Below are positions 42,590 through 51,345 of a stretch of DNA of 64,000 nt, in pieces. The notes beneath the pieces are model-generated. The model was not told where the DNA came from and searched no databases. It saw nothing but the letters and a program-made list of their open reading frames with translations. The translations under genes and the position numbers were made by a program. This DNA is from Bin5 sp965116395 (GTDB lineage Bacteria; Chloroflexota; Anaerolineae; Caldilineales; Caldilineaceae): NCBI GenBank assembly GCA_965116395.1, contig OZ220684.1:1116001-1180000 (forward strand), read 5' to 3'. How positions within the stretch are numbered: position 1 is the first letter of the stretch; every line of letters begins with the position of its first letter.

Positions 42590-43792
42590 TTAGCGGCGGG
42601 GATAGAAGACATCGAGCAGGGGTTCGGTGTCGGTGTAGGCGTAGCCGTAGGTCTCTTTGAAGCGCTCCTGGATGCGCTCCTCGGCTTCTGAGGGCGTGCG
42701 CAGCGGGAATGCGAGCGGCTGTTTATCCATGAGCGCAGATTCGGAGGCGGCCAGCGACATTTCCTGATCCAGACGGGCCTCCTGGACGCCGTAGGTCGGC
42801 TCGATGTCGTGGAGTACGGCGTTGGCGATGCTCATGAGCTGGTCTGCCATGTCGACGCCGCGTCCGTTATTTTCGCCGATACCGAGGTGGGCGTAGGGGT
42901 TCTCCCAGACGATTTCCTGACCGGGCAGCTCGAGGCTGATACTTTCAAGGACCTGACGGCCTTCGACTTCGATGAATGCGCGTTGCGGCTCGTAGGCGGT
43001 GGCGATGGCACCGTCCTGGTAGCTCTCGGGGTCGGTGAAGTAGACGGTATTTTCGACGATTGCGCCGCGTGTGCCGTCGATCTGGGCGATTCCGATATTT
43101 TTGCGGCCGAGCGAGCGGGCGTGGATGACATTGGAGTAGATCATGGTGGCGGCGGCGCCGTTCTCGAACTCGAGGAAGCTGGTTGAGCAGTTTTCCTGGG
43201 AGTGATGGCGTTTCATGCGGTCGATGATGGGCACGACGTCGGTCACGTGGGTGACGCCGAGGATCGACTTGGGGGGGCTGCCAGCGAGAAGGCGCAGCAT
43301 GCTCATGCCGTGATAGCCGCCCTCGTGGAAGATGCGGTAGATACGGCCGACCTCGCCGATGACGCCGGAATCGATAACTTTGGCCTGGAAGCGGGCCATG
43401 GGCACGCGGTGGTAGTTTTCGGCAACCTCCAGCTTGACGTTGTTGCGCGCGGCGGCTTCGATCATCATGTCGGTCATGGGGCGGGTGACGGAGACCGGGG
43501 TCTCGACGATGATGTTGATGCCGGCGTCGGCCAGAAAGCAGCAGATGGGGTGGTGGGCGTCGCCGGGGACGACTACGTCTACGACGTCCAGCTCTTCACC
43601 GTCCACAAGATCACGTACGCTGGTGTAGGCGTTGACGCCGTACTCAGCGGCGACTTCGCGCAGGACCTCCTCCTCCTTGTCGCAGACGGCGACGAAGTCA
43701 AAAACGTCCTTCAATTTTGGGTAGATTGGCAGGTGCGAACTGCGGCCGCGGCGGCCCAGACCGATCAAGGCCAACTTTAATTTGCGTGGCAT
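42590..43792 (-). CDS. Gfo/Idh/MocA-family oxidoreductase with ETP in place of EKP
   Basis: A 400-residue NAD(P)-dependent dehydrogenase-like protein. The Rossmann motif is IGLGRRGRSSH (about residues 10-20). The family-conserved EKP catalytic segment reads VETPVSVTRPM here (about residues 97-107), so the lysine is absent. The histidine-containing ENYHRVPMARFQ and GGYHGMSMLRLLAGSPP are normal. Loss of the lysine could mean altered catalysis or a non-redox role. The gene lies between two cupin genes behind a complete oligopeptide-type transporter, suggesting the same catabolic unit. Confidence 0.88.
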   Translation of the reverse strand: MPRKLKLALIGLGRRGRSSHLPIYPKLKDVFDFVAVCDKEEEVLREVAAEYGVNAYTSVRDLVDGEELDVVDVVVPGDAHHPICCFLADAGINIIVETPVSVTRPMTDMMIEAAARNNVKLEVAENYHRVPMARFQAKVIDSGVIGEVGRIYRIFHEGGYHGMSMLRLLAGSPPKSILGVTHVTDVVPIIDRMKRHHSQENCSTSFLEFENGAAATMIYSNVIHARSLGRKNIGIAQIDGTRGAIVENTVYFTDPESYQDGAIATAYEPQRAFIEVEGRQVLESISLELPGQEIVWENPYAHLGIGENNGRGVDMADQLMSIANAVLHDIEPTYGVQEARLDQEMSLAASESALMDKQPLAFPLRTPSEAEERIQERFKETYGYAYTDTEPLLDVFYPRR

Positions 43793-43844
43793 CGTTTGCG
43801 TTTCCTTTGTCGGTGCAGGTTGGATGCGCTCTGGGCGCGAGAGG

Positions 43845-44138
43845 TTATCCGAAGCAGATCCAGCGCACCCATTTGTCGGCGCGCAGGCTGTGGTCGGTCC
43901 AAGGGGCGAGCAGGATCAGGTCGGTCGGTCCGACTGTCGAGCAGTTGCCATCGATGGTGACGGTGGCCTCACCTTCCAGGATGTACCAGAAGCGCTGCTC
44001 GCCATGTTTTTCCGGTTCGAAGGGATTGGCCGGGGTGGTGATGCGCTCGGCGAAATGGTCGATCTGGTCCTGGGCATCGCGAATCTCGTAGCCTTTGCGG
44101 AGGTTGACTTCGGGAATGGCGTTGCCGTTGATGATCAT
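43845..44138 (-). CDS. Small cupin-domain protein
   Basis: A 97-residue cupin with GAAGGA before the ATG. Conserved pieces are PFEPEKHGEQRFWYILEGEA (His and Glu ligands), DGNCSTVGPTDLILLAPWTDHSL with the final His. It shares fold but little sequence with the cupin at 42201-42518. It lies between the DppC-like permease gene and the Gfo/Idh/MocA gene and is probably co-transcribed with them. Confidence 0.8.
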   Translation of the reverse strand: MIINGNAIPEVNLRKGYEIRDAQDQIDHFAERITTPANPFEPEKHGEQRFWYILEGEATVTIDGNCSTVGPTDLILLAPWTDHSLRADKWVRWICFG

Positions 44139-44157
44139 GGTCGCGGGTCCTTCATTA

Positions 44158-44185
44158 AGTTTTCAGTAGTCAGTTTTTAGTTTTC
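44158..44185. repeat. Heptameric tandem repeat between cupin and permease genes
   Basis: Units AGTTTTC, AGTAGTC, AGTTTTT, AGTTTTC in a row, with a degenerate unit after them. Same family as at 12614 and 28326. Confidence 0.75.
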
Positions 44186-44233
44186 AGTACCAGCTGCGGG
44201 CGGCTAGGTGAGGCTAAGAACCAGGAACTCCAG

Positions 44234-45412
44234 TTACATGGTGGCGTAGGGGTCGGCGGCGTCGCGCATGCCGTCGCCCATGAAGTTGAATGCAGTCACC
44301 GAAATCACCACCATGATGGCGGGCGCCACCATCGTCCAGGGGGCGATGGCGACGGCGCTGATGTTCTGCGCCTCTTGCAAGAGGACGCCCCAGCTGATGG
44401 CGGGCGGCCGCAGCCCCAGACCGAGAAAGCTGAGTGCGGTTTCGCTGAGAATCATGGTCGGGATCGCCAGGGTCATGGTGGCGATGATGTGGCTGAGAAA
44501 AGAGGGAAGCATATGACGCAGGATGATGCGCAGTTCGCCGCTGCCGGAAAATCGTGCGGCCATGACGAACTCTTCCTCACGTAACTGCAGGAACTTGCCG
44601 CGCACGACGCGGGCCATACCGGTCCAGCCGATAAAGGAGAGAATAACGGTAATGCTGAAGTAGACATAGAGAATAGGCCACCCGGGCGGCAGCGCCGCGC
44701 TGAGCCCCATCCATAGCGGAATCGAGGGAATCGAACGGAGAAACTCGATAACGCGCTGGATGATATTGTCGATCGTGCCGCCGTAGTAGCCTGACAAGCC
44801 ACCGAGGAGAATGCCGAGGACAAGACTGATGATTACACCGATGAGCCCGATGGAAAGCGAGAGGCGGGCGCCGTAGGCGACTCGGGAGAACATGTCCCGT
44901 CCCAGTCGGTCCGTGCCCAACGGGAAGAAGCCCTGCTCTTCGTGGGGAACGTCGAGGCCGAACAGCTTCGTGGTCGCGGCAACTTCACCCCACAGCTTGT
45001 ACTCCTCGCCCTTAGGGAAGAGGCGAATGGGGTGGCGGATGGTCGTGTCCTCATGGTAGGTATTGCGGAAGGTTTCGGGGTCCCTCTCGCGAATGGTCTG
45101 ATAGATGAAAGGCATATGCCAGTTGCCCTCGGCATCGACGATGTGAACCGGCGTCGGCGGGTGCAATTTATATTTGACGAACTTGGCCTCCGGGTCGTAG
45201 GGCGCCACGAATTCGCTGAAAGCCGCGATCAGATAGAAGACAAGTACGACAAACGAGCAGAACACGGCCACGCGATGGCGGCGATAGCGCCACCAGATCA
45301 ACTGCCAAAAGGAGGCGACAGCGATATTGGCCTCGTCTGTCCGAGTCTCCAGGTAACGCTCTTCTTCCGGTTCGTCTTCAAAAGTAGTTGGTCGTTGTTC
45401 CCCAGTCGTCAT
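44234..45412 (-). CDS. Dipeptide/oligopeptide-type ABC permease (DppC-like), system 2
   Basis: A 392-residue permease. After an acidic N-terminus come WWRYRRHRVAVFCSFVVLVF (helix 1), a long extracytoplasmic loop containing HIVDAEGNWHMPF, then DRLGRDMFSRVAYGAR and the EAA-like segment FVMAARFSGSGELRIILRHM. It works with the DppB-like permease encoded 96 bases upstream. ATP-binding genes are not in this group, so the pair may share the ATPases encoded at 51342-53593. The pair is the second of two such permease sets on the minus strand. Confidence 0.92.
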   Translation of the reverse strand: MTTGEQRPTTFEDEPEEERYLETRTDEANIAVASFWQLIWWRYRRHRVAVFCSFVVLVFYLIAAFSEFVAPYDPEAKFVKYKLHPPTPVHIVDAEGNWHMPFIYQTIRERDPETFRNTYHEDTTIRHPIRLFPKGEEYKLWGEVAATTKLFGLDVPHEEQGFFPLGTDRLGRDMFSRVAYGARLSLSIGLIGVIISLVLGILLGGLSGYYGGTIDNIIQRVIEFLRSIPSIPLWMGLSAALPPGWPILYVYFSITVILSFIGWTGMARVVRGKFLQLREEEFVMAARFSGSGELRIILRHMLPSFLSHIIATMTLAIPTMILSETALSFLGLGLRPPAISWGVLLQEAQNISAVAIAPWTMVAPAIMVVISVTAFNFMGDGMRDAADPYATM

Positions 45413-45507
45413 CGTTAGTTCCGGTCCATGTCTTAGCGCTCAGATTGCGAAGGGTTCTTGTAATCGACACTTACGCTCCAGCAGCAAAGCGGCAGTCAAT
45501 GGAGTGA

Positions 45508-46503
45508 CTATCCTGCCTCTTCCAAGCGGATGCGGGGATCAACCCATGCCAGCAGCAGGTCGGAAAGCAGGGTGCCGATGACTGTCAGCACGCTAAGCAT
45601 CATGATGAAGCTGCCTGCCAAAAACATATCCTGGTTGATCAGCGCCGTGAAAAGCATCGGGCCGGTCGTCTGCAAACTCAGCACGATGGCCACGATGGTT
45701 GTGCCCGAAATCAAATCTGCCAGTGACCAGCCAACTGTACTGAAGAAGGGGTTCAGGGCAACGCGCGTCGGGTATTTCCAGATTAGCTTAGTCTCTTTGA
45801 CACCTTTGGCGCGCGCTGTCTCGACATAGGGTTTGTTCAGTTCGTCGAGCAGATTGGCGCGGGTGATGCGGATGCCATTGGCGGTACTGCCCACCGCCAG
45901 GATCACGATCGGGATCCAGACATGGGCCAATAGGTCCCAAAGCCGGGCGAAAGTCCAGGGCGCGTCCATATATTCAGGGCTGAACAGTCCGCCTACGCTC
46001 ATGTCCGAATAGCTCGTGACCAGCCACATGATCACAAGGGCGAGCATGAACTCGGGCAGACCTTTGCCAATGAAGTTAAGCGCGGTGACGATATAGTCGA
46101 TCACCGAGTACTGGTGCGTTGCCGAATAGACTCCTAATGGAATCGAGACCAGCCAGCCGAACAGCAGGGTTGTAAACGAGAGTATGAAAGTCAGGCCGAG
46201 CCGGTTCCAGATCAGATCCTCGACCGGTTTCTGGAACAACATCGACTCGCCCCAGTCGCCGCGCAGGAGGATGCCCGAAATCCATTTAAGGTACTGGATG
46301 TGTTGGGGCTGGCCGAGGCCGTAACGCCGCTCCAACCTGGCCATCAGCACCTCGTCGACCTCATCGCCCTGTTCGCGCAACTGCGCGGCATAGGTGGTCA
46401 GATAATCGCCGGGCGGAAGCTGGATGATGATGAAGGTGACAATGGAAATCACGAAGAGGGTCGGAATCATCACGGCAAACCGGCCGAGGATGTATGAGAA
46501 CAT
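45508..46503 (-). CDS. Dipeptide/oligopeptide-type ABC permease (DppB-like), system 2
   Basis: A 331-residue permease; an in-frame ATG 12 bases upstream is an alternative start. Helix 1 is MIPTLFVISIVTFIIIQLPP, followed by the extracytoplasmic loop and RLGLTFILSFTTLLFGW. The cytoplasmic EAA-type segment is NKPYVETARAKGVKETKLIWK, and the C-terminus has helix 6 and LLLAWVDPRIRLE, the standard DppB ending. It lies between the binding-protein gene at 46588 and the DppC-like gene. Confidence 0.93.
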   Translation of the reverse strand: MFSYILGRFAVMIPTLFVISIVTFIIIQLPPGDYLTTYAAQLREQGDEVDEVLMARLERRYGLGQPQHIQYLKWISGILLRGDWGESMLFQKPVEDLIWNRLGLTFILSFTTLLFGWLVSIPLGVYSATHQYSVIDYIVTALNFIGKGLPEFMLALVIMWLVTSYSDMSVGGLFSPEYMDAPWTFARLWDLLAHVWIPIVILAVGSTANGIRITRANLLDELNKPYVETARAKGVKETKLIWKYPTRVALNPFFSTVGWSLADLISGTTIVAIVLSLQTTGPMLFTALINQDMFLAGSFIMMLSVLTVIGTLLSDLLLAWVDPRIRLEEAG

Positions 46504-46530
46504 GAGGAACCCCAATGGTTAGTGGACAGT

Positions 46531-46572
46531 GGCTAGTGGATAGCGGCCCTGGAGGCCAACTATCCACTAGCC
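46531..46572. promoter_or_regulatory. Stem-loop after a solute-binding gene
   Basis: GGCTAGTGGATAG (46531-46543) pairs with CTATCCACTAGCC (46560-46572); an inner GGCC/GGCC pair extends it. It begins 16 bases after the binding-protein stop codon, and its left arm is part of a run of AG-initial heptads (AGTGGAC, AGTGGCT, AGTGGAT). It is likely an RNA stabiliser or partial terminator before the permease genes. Confidence 0.65.
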
Positions 46573-46587
46573 AAGATTCACTTTACT

Positions 46588-48618
46588 CTACATATGATTT
46601 TCGGGATCTTCCCAGTACCAGGTGGCGTTGTCGATGATGTGCTCGTAGACGCCGCGGCAGCAGTCCCACGGGTTGCCGGCATGGATGCCTTTGAAGCCGT
46701 TCTTGACCATGACCAGGCGGGGCAGCTCACCGAAGAAGCCGACTGAAGGCAGCTCTTCGGACCAGATGTCGAGGATCTGCTTGAAGAGATCTGCCTGCGC
46801 TTCTTCGCCGGCGGTGGCTCGAATCTCGTCCCATAGATCCCAGATGGTCCAGATCCAGTGGCCGGCGGGCGGCTCCTGGGCGATGGGATTGGTGGGATCG
46901 AGCTTCCAGGCGGTCCAGGCGTTGCACCAAGGACGGTCGTTGATGTTGCGGTGCTTGACCCAGATCTGCGGGTCGGCCAACGGGACGAGGTTGCGATCCA
47001 TGAAGGAGGTGGTGCACTCGACGTCGTTGGACTGATGGAGCTCGATGCTGAGCGAGCGGTCGACGCCGCGATAGTTGACCTCGAGACCCAGGTCGGTCAG
47101 ATAGTCGATGAAGGTCTGGGTGAGGTCGGTTAGTTCGGCGCCGCCCAACATGGTCCAGCTGATGCGCTCACCGCTGCCATCTTTCCAAAGGCGGTAACCA
47201 TCGTCGTCCTTTTCGGCGTAGCCAAGACCGTCGAGCAGTGCATTGGCCGCGTCGGGATCGTAGTCAAGGTAGGCGTTGCTGAGTTTTTCGGAATGCACAG
47301 GCGACTCGACGGGGGGGCCGTACTGCATATTGGTTCCGAGCCCATCGTAGATCAGTTCTCTGACCTCATCGCGGTTGAAGCCCAAGGAGACGGCAATGCG
47401 GAAGTCGCGCTCCTGGAAGAGTTCGCGGCGGCGGTCGTCGTTGGTGGTCATGTTGAAATGGACACCATAGACAGCGGTCCATCGCCAGAACTGGATAACG
47501 TAGTCGCCTTTCTCCTCGTTCTCTTTGAGGACGGTGAGGTCGGTGTTGCGGATGTGGCGTGACTGGCAGTCAATCTCGCCGTTGACGAGCCGCAGTGCGT
47601 GGACGTCAGAGTCGTTGAAGAGGCGGAAGGAGAGGTCGTCGATGTAGGGAAGCTGGTTGCCAGCCGTATCCACTGCCCAGAAGTAGGGGTTGCGGGTGCA
47701 GTTGACAATTTCTTCGGTGTAGTCGCTCTGCAGAATCCACGGATACAGCATGGGGCAATCGGGATTTTCGTGGCGGCCGCTGCGCATGTCGGTGTAGAGT
47801 TCCGTCCAGTTGTCGAGGCCGGCGTCGGCGATCTTCTGGTCAAGCGCGCCCTGGTCATCGGTGTGGTCGGGGTGGAACTGACTCATGTAGGCGGCAGAAC
47901 GCACGGGGCTGCTCAAAACGACGCCGCCTTCCAAATGGAAGAGGGCGCTCGGGCCGGCGAACTTGAAGACGACGGTCGTGTCGTCGGGCGCGGACAGCTC
48001 CACCGGCACATTCTCGCCGTCGACTGCGCTGGTCAGCCAACCGGGGAAGACGGGGGTGAGCGTCTCGTTTTTGATTTCCTCTTCGAACCAGAATACGAAG
48101 TCGGCGCTGTTGAAGGGTTCGCCGCTCGACCACTTCATCCCCTCGCGCAGGTTGAAGGTGTACTCGGTGGCGTCGTCGCTGACCGACCAGGACTCGGCGA
48201 TCATTGGGTTGACGGTGAGTTCCTGGTTAATCGACAGGATACCGCGGATGATCACCTGGTTGAGGGCAAAGTGATCGGCCTGGCCGCGGAAACCGGCGCG
48301 CCAGAGGCCGCCGTAGTTGCCGATGCCGTCCAGCCCGTCCAGCACAAGCGGGTTGACGGGCACACGCTCGTCAACGGGCGGCAGTTCGCCGTTGGCAACC
48401 ATTTCGGCCAGACGCGGCGCTTCGTTGTACTGCGATGCCGGCATATCGGACGCGCCGGAATCGGTTGACTCAGCCGGTGCCTCTTCCATCGGCGCGTCGG
48501 CTGCTGGTTCTCCACCTGCGCCGCAGGCGACGAGGACTGTGCCCGCCGTCGCCATCGCCGAGACGCGCATAAAGTCACGTCGCGACACATCGTTCTTGGG
48601 AATCTTAAGACTCCTCAT
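46588..48618 (-). CDS. Family-5 ABC solute-binding lipoprotein 2
   Basis: A 676-residue protein with a Tat twin arginine (VSRRDFMRVS) and a lipobox ending at C32 (VLVAC), then an Ala/Glu/Ser-rich linker to about residue 60. The body has the family-5 (Dpp/Opp-type) signature: YTFNLREGMKWSSGEPFNSAD, EIVNCTRNPYFWAVDTAGN, LPYIDDLSFRLF, RDFRIAVSLGFNRDEVRELI. It is paralogous to the gene upstream (48701-50725), clearly a duplication. It feeds the DppBC-like pair directly downstream. Confidence 0.93.
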   Translation of the reverse strand: MRSLKIPKNDVSRRDFMRVSAMATAGTVLVACGAGGEPAADAPMEEAPAESTDSGASDMPASQYNEAPRLAEMVANGELPPVDERVPVNPLVLDGLDGIGNYGGLWRAGFRGQADHFALNQVIIRGILSINQELTVNPMIAESWSVSDDATEYTFNLREGMKWSSGEPFNSADFVFWFEEEIKNETLTPVFPGWLTSAVDGENVPVELSAPDDTTVVFKFAGPSALFHLEGGVVLSSPVRSAAYMSQFHPDHTDDQGALDQKIADAGLDNWTELYTDMRSGRHENPDCPMLYPWILQSDYTEEIVNCTRNPYFWAVDTAGNQLPYIDDLSFRLFNDSDVHALRLVNGEIDCQSRHIRNTDLTVLKENEEKGDYVIQFWRWTAVYGVHFNMTTNDDRRRELFQERDFRIAVSLGFNRDEVRELIYDGLGTNMQYGPPVESPVHSEKLSNAYLDYDPDAANALLDGLGYAEKDDDGYRLWKDGSGERISWTMLGGAELTDLTQTFIDYLTDLGLEVNYRGVDRSLSIELHQSNDVECTTSFMDRNLVPLADPQIWVKHRNINDRPWCNAWTAWKLDPTNPIAQEPPAGHWIWTIWDLWDEIRATAGEEAQADLFKQILDIWSEELPSVGFFGELPRLVMVKNGFKGIHAGNPWDCCRGVYEHIIDNATWYWEDPENHM

Positions 48619-48654
48619 ACTTGTCTCCTTGTCTGTGAAAGAAGGCTAAATCGA

Positions 48655-48683
48655 GGAGTGGGAAAAGAGATTCTTCCCACTCC
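48655..48683. promoter_or_regulatory. Stem-loop between the two binding-protein genes
   Basis: GGAGTGGGAA (48655-48664) pairs with TTCCCACTCC (48674-48683) with a 9-base loop, 17 bases downstream (minus strand) of the stop codon of the binding-protein gene at 48701. The arm sequence resembles the stem at 56011. Confidence 0.65.
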
Positions 48684-48700
48684 CTTTTGCACTGTGTGAC

Positions 48701-50725
48701 TTACATATGGTTTTCCGGATCTTCCCAGTACCAGGTGGCGTTGTCGATGATGTGCTCGTAGACGCCGCGGCAGCAGTCCCAGGGGTAGCCGGCGTGGATG
48801 CCCTTGAAGCCGTTGCGGACGACGACCGGTCGGGGCAGTTCGCCGAAGTAGCCGACTGTGGGCAACTCTCTGCCCCAGATGCGGAGGATCTCCTTGAACA
48901 GCTCATTCTGCTTGTCGCCGTCGGCGGTTACGCGGATCTCGTCCCAGATGCGCCAGAGGTCCCATTGCCAGTGACCGTCGGGCGGCGGCTCGCCGATGGG
49001 GTTGTCGGGGTTGACGGACCACATCTGCCAGGCGTTGCCCCAGGGGCGCTCGGTGTTGGCGCGGTTGATCCAGATTACGGGGTCGGCGAGGGGGATGAGG
49101 TTGCGGTCCATGAAGGTGGTCCTGGCCTCGATGTCGTTGTTGCGGTCGAGCTCCTGGGCGAGGGCGCGTTCGGCGCCGCGGTAGTTGATCTCGAAGCCCA
49201 TTTCAGTGATGTAATCTATGAGCAGCTGGTCGTTGTCGGTGACTGTGGGACCGCCCAGCATGGTCCAGCGGATGCGTTCTCCACTGCCGTCCTTCCAGAC
49301 GCGATAACCTTCATCGTCGCGATCGATGTAGCCGAGACCGTCGATGAGGGCGTTGGCCTGGTCCGGGTCGTATTCAAGGTGGGCGTTGTTCAGTTCTTCG
49401 ACGTAGAGGGGTGATTCGACGGGCGGGCCGTACTGCATGTTGGTGGCGGTGCCGTCGAAGACGAGCTCGTTGATGGCGTCGCGGTCAACGCCGATCGAGC
49501 AGGCGATGCGGAAGTCGCGCGCCTGGAAGAGTTCGCGCAGGCGGGGTTCTTTGGCGGTCATGTTGAGGTGCAGACCGTAGACGGCGGTGCGGCGCCAAAT
49601 CTGGAGCTTGTAGTCGCCGGCTTCTTCGTTTTCCTTGAGGACGGTGATGTCGGTATTGCGCACGTGACGGGACTGGCAGTCGATCTCGCCGTTGATGCAC
49701 CAGAGCGCGTAGACGTCGGGGTCGGTGAACTGGCGGAAGGTGAGGTCGTCGATGTAGGGGAGCTGGTTGCCGTCCGTGTCCACTGCCCAGAAATAGGGGT
49801 TGCGGGTGGCGGTTACAAGCGGCTCGGTGAAATCTGTATTGACCGTCCAGGGCCAGAGCATCGGCGATTCGGGATTCTCGTGGCGGCCGCTGCGTTTGTC
49901 GACATACAGGTCGGTCCACAGTTCCAGGTCGGCGTCGGCGATCATCTGGTCGAGCGCGGCCGGGTCGTCGGTATGGTCGGGGTGGAACTGTTTCATGTAC
50001 TCGGCGGAGCGGACAGGGAAGGAGAGAAGGATGCCGGCGCTGTAGTGGAAAAGCGCGTTGGGGCTGGCGAACTTGAAGGTTGCGGTCGTGTCATCGGGTG
50101 TAGACAGTTCTGCGGGCACATTTTCGCCGTCGACGACGCTGGTGAGCCAGGCCGGGAAAACCGGTGTCAGCTCCTCGTTGTGCATCTCTTCGTCAAACCA
50201 GAACCTGATATCGGCCGATGTGAATGGCGCCCCGTCCGACCATTTCATGCCTTCGCGCAGATTGAAGGTGAACTCGGTGGCATCGTCGCTGACCGACCAG
50301 GATTCGGCAACCATGGGGTTGATCGTCAGTTCCTGGTTGATCGACAAGGCGCCGCGGATGATGACCTGGTTGACGGCGAAGTGGTCGGCCTGGCCGCGGC
50401 GGCCGGCGCGCCAGAGGCCGCCGTAGTTGCCGACACCGTCGAGCCCCTCAAGCACCAGCGGGCTCACGGGCAAGCGCTCGTCAACGGGAGGCAGTTCGCC
50501 ATTGGCGACCATTTCGGCAAGTCGCGGGGCCTCGTTGAACATGGAGCCTGAATCGGGTGCGGCTTCGGCGGCAGATTCGGCCGGCGCCTCTTCCATTGGG
50601 GCTTCGGCGGCGGGCGCTCCGCCTGCACCGCAGGCGACAAGGACCGTGCCGGCGCCTGCCAATGCTGACAGTTGCACAAACTCGCGACGCGAAACGTCAG
50701 GTTTTGATAACTTCAAGCCTTTCAT
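48701..50725 (-). CDS. Family-5 ABC solute-binding lipoprotein 3
   Basis: A 674-residue paralogue of the preceding binding protein, similar over nearly the whole length. Tat motif VSRREFVQLS and lipobox Cys C32 are present, followed by PMEEAPAESAAEAAPDSG, a low-complexity linker. The body has LREGMKWSDGAPFTSADI, VTATRNPYFWAVDTDGNQLP and FRIACSIGVDRDAINELV. The two neighbours differ most in the ligand-binding domain, so they probably recognise different but related oligomers. It lies downstream of the small membrane protein gene. Confidence 0.93.
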   Translation of the reverse strand: MKGLKLSKPDVSRREFVQLSALAGAGTVLVACGAGGAPAAEAPMEEAPAESAAEAAPDSGSMFNEAPRLAEMVANGELPPVDERLPVSPLVLEGLDGVGNYGGLWRAGRRGQADHFAVNQVIIRGALSINQELTINPMVAESWSVSDDATEFTFNLREGMKWSDGAPFTSADIRFWFDEEMHNEELTPVFPAWLTSVVDGENVPAELSTPDDTTATFKFASPNALFHYSAGILLSFPVRSAEYMKQFHPDHTDDPAALDQMIADADLELWTDLYVDKRSGRHENPESPMLWPWTVNTDFTEPLVTATRNPYFWAVDTDGNQLPYIDDLTFRQFTDPDVYALWCINGEIDCQSRHVRNTDITVLKENEEAGDYKLQIWRRTAVYGLHLNMTAKEPRLRELFQARDFRIACSIGVDRDAINELVFDGTATNMQYGPPVESPLYVEELNNAHLEYDPDQANALIDGLGYIDRDDEGYRVWKDGSGERIRWTMLGGPTVTDNDQLLIDYITEMGFEINYRGAERALAQELDRNNDIEARTTFMDRNLIPLADPVIWINRANTERPWGNAWQMWSVNPDNPIGEPPPDGHWQWDLWRIWDEIRVTADGDKQNELFKEILRIWGRELPTVGYFGELPRPVVVRNGFKGIHAGYPWDCCRGVYEHIIDNATWYWEDPENHM

Positions 50726-50964
50726 ACAGTCGTCTCCTTACGTGGGAATGGCTGAAGGAAGATACTACCTCGATGCCTAAATTGAAAGATTTCAGTCTAT
50801 GGTTGAGTTATGCCACAACGCGGGCCACCGGAAAGGGGGAACACTCCAGCGTTGGCAGAAGTATACCCGCTGGCAGGGCAAAAACAAAATGACTTTTCGC
50901 CGCATCATTGGGCGGAAACTGCGATGGTACAGCGGGCGTCGACGGTTTGCCGACCTCGAATCCT

Positions 50965-51345
50965 TTACCTCGTCAACAGAAAGATCAGAAACTGGTGGAA
51001 GGCGAGCGATGCCACCACGAGAATGAGTACGGAGCCAAGAGCAGTCGTCATACGGCGCAAAAGAAGATTCTGCGGAACGGCTACACGAAGATAGTTTTCG
51101 ACAACAATGACCATGCTGAGGCCGATAAGACCCAGAATGACAAAGCTGAAGTTATGCACCGCTGACCTTGCCCACCGATTGACATCGAAGAGCTCCATTA
51201 GAATCTTAATGATTGGTGACATTATGAACATCACCTGCACAAAGACCAGGGCAACAAAGGTGACCCAGCCGACGACATAGACTGCGTATTTTCCTCTGGT
51301 CAGCCAGGGGGATTGTGCGTCGAACTGTTCTTGCACAGAGTTCAT
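50965..51345 (-). CDS. Small three-helix membrane protein next to the DppF ATPase gene
   Basis: A 126-residue protein whose ATG overlaps the stop of the ATPase gene (ATGA), which implies translational coupling. Three helices are seen at about 22-50 (VVGWVTFVALVFVQVMFIM), 63-85 (FVILGLIGLSMVIVVENYL) and 97-120 (ALGSVLILVVASLAFHQFLI). The segment VVENYL after helix 2 matches that in the small membrane proteins at 32287 and 33257. No family recognised. Position suggests an accessory of the transporter, perhaps for the ATPase or a sensor. Confidence 0.7.
   Translation of the reverse strand: MNSVQEQFDAQSPWLTRGKYAVYVVGWVTFVALVFVQVMFIMSPIIKILMELFDVNRWARSAVHNFSFVILGLIGLSMVIVVENYLRVAVPQNLLLRRMTTALGSVLILVVASLAFHQFLIFLLTR

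Noticed and set aside
47599..48468. Long plus-strand frame inside a binding-protein gene
   Set aside because: It is a shadow of the minus-strand family-5 gene; high-GC third positions create such frames.
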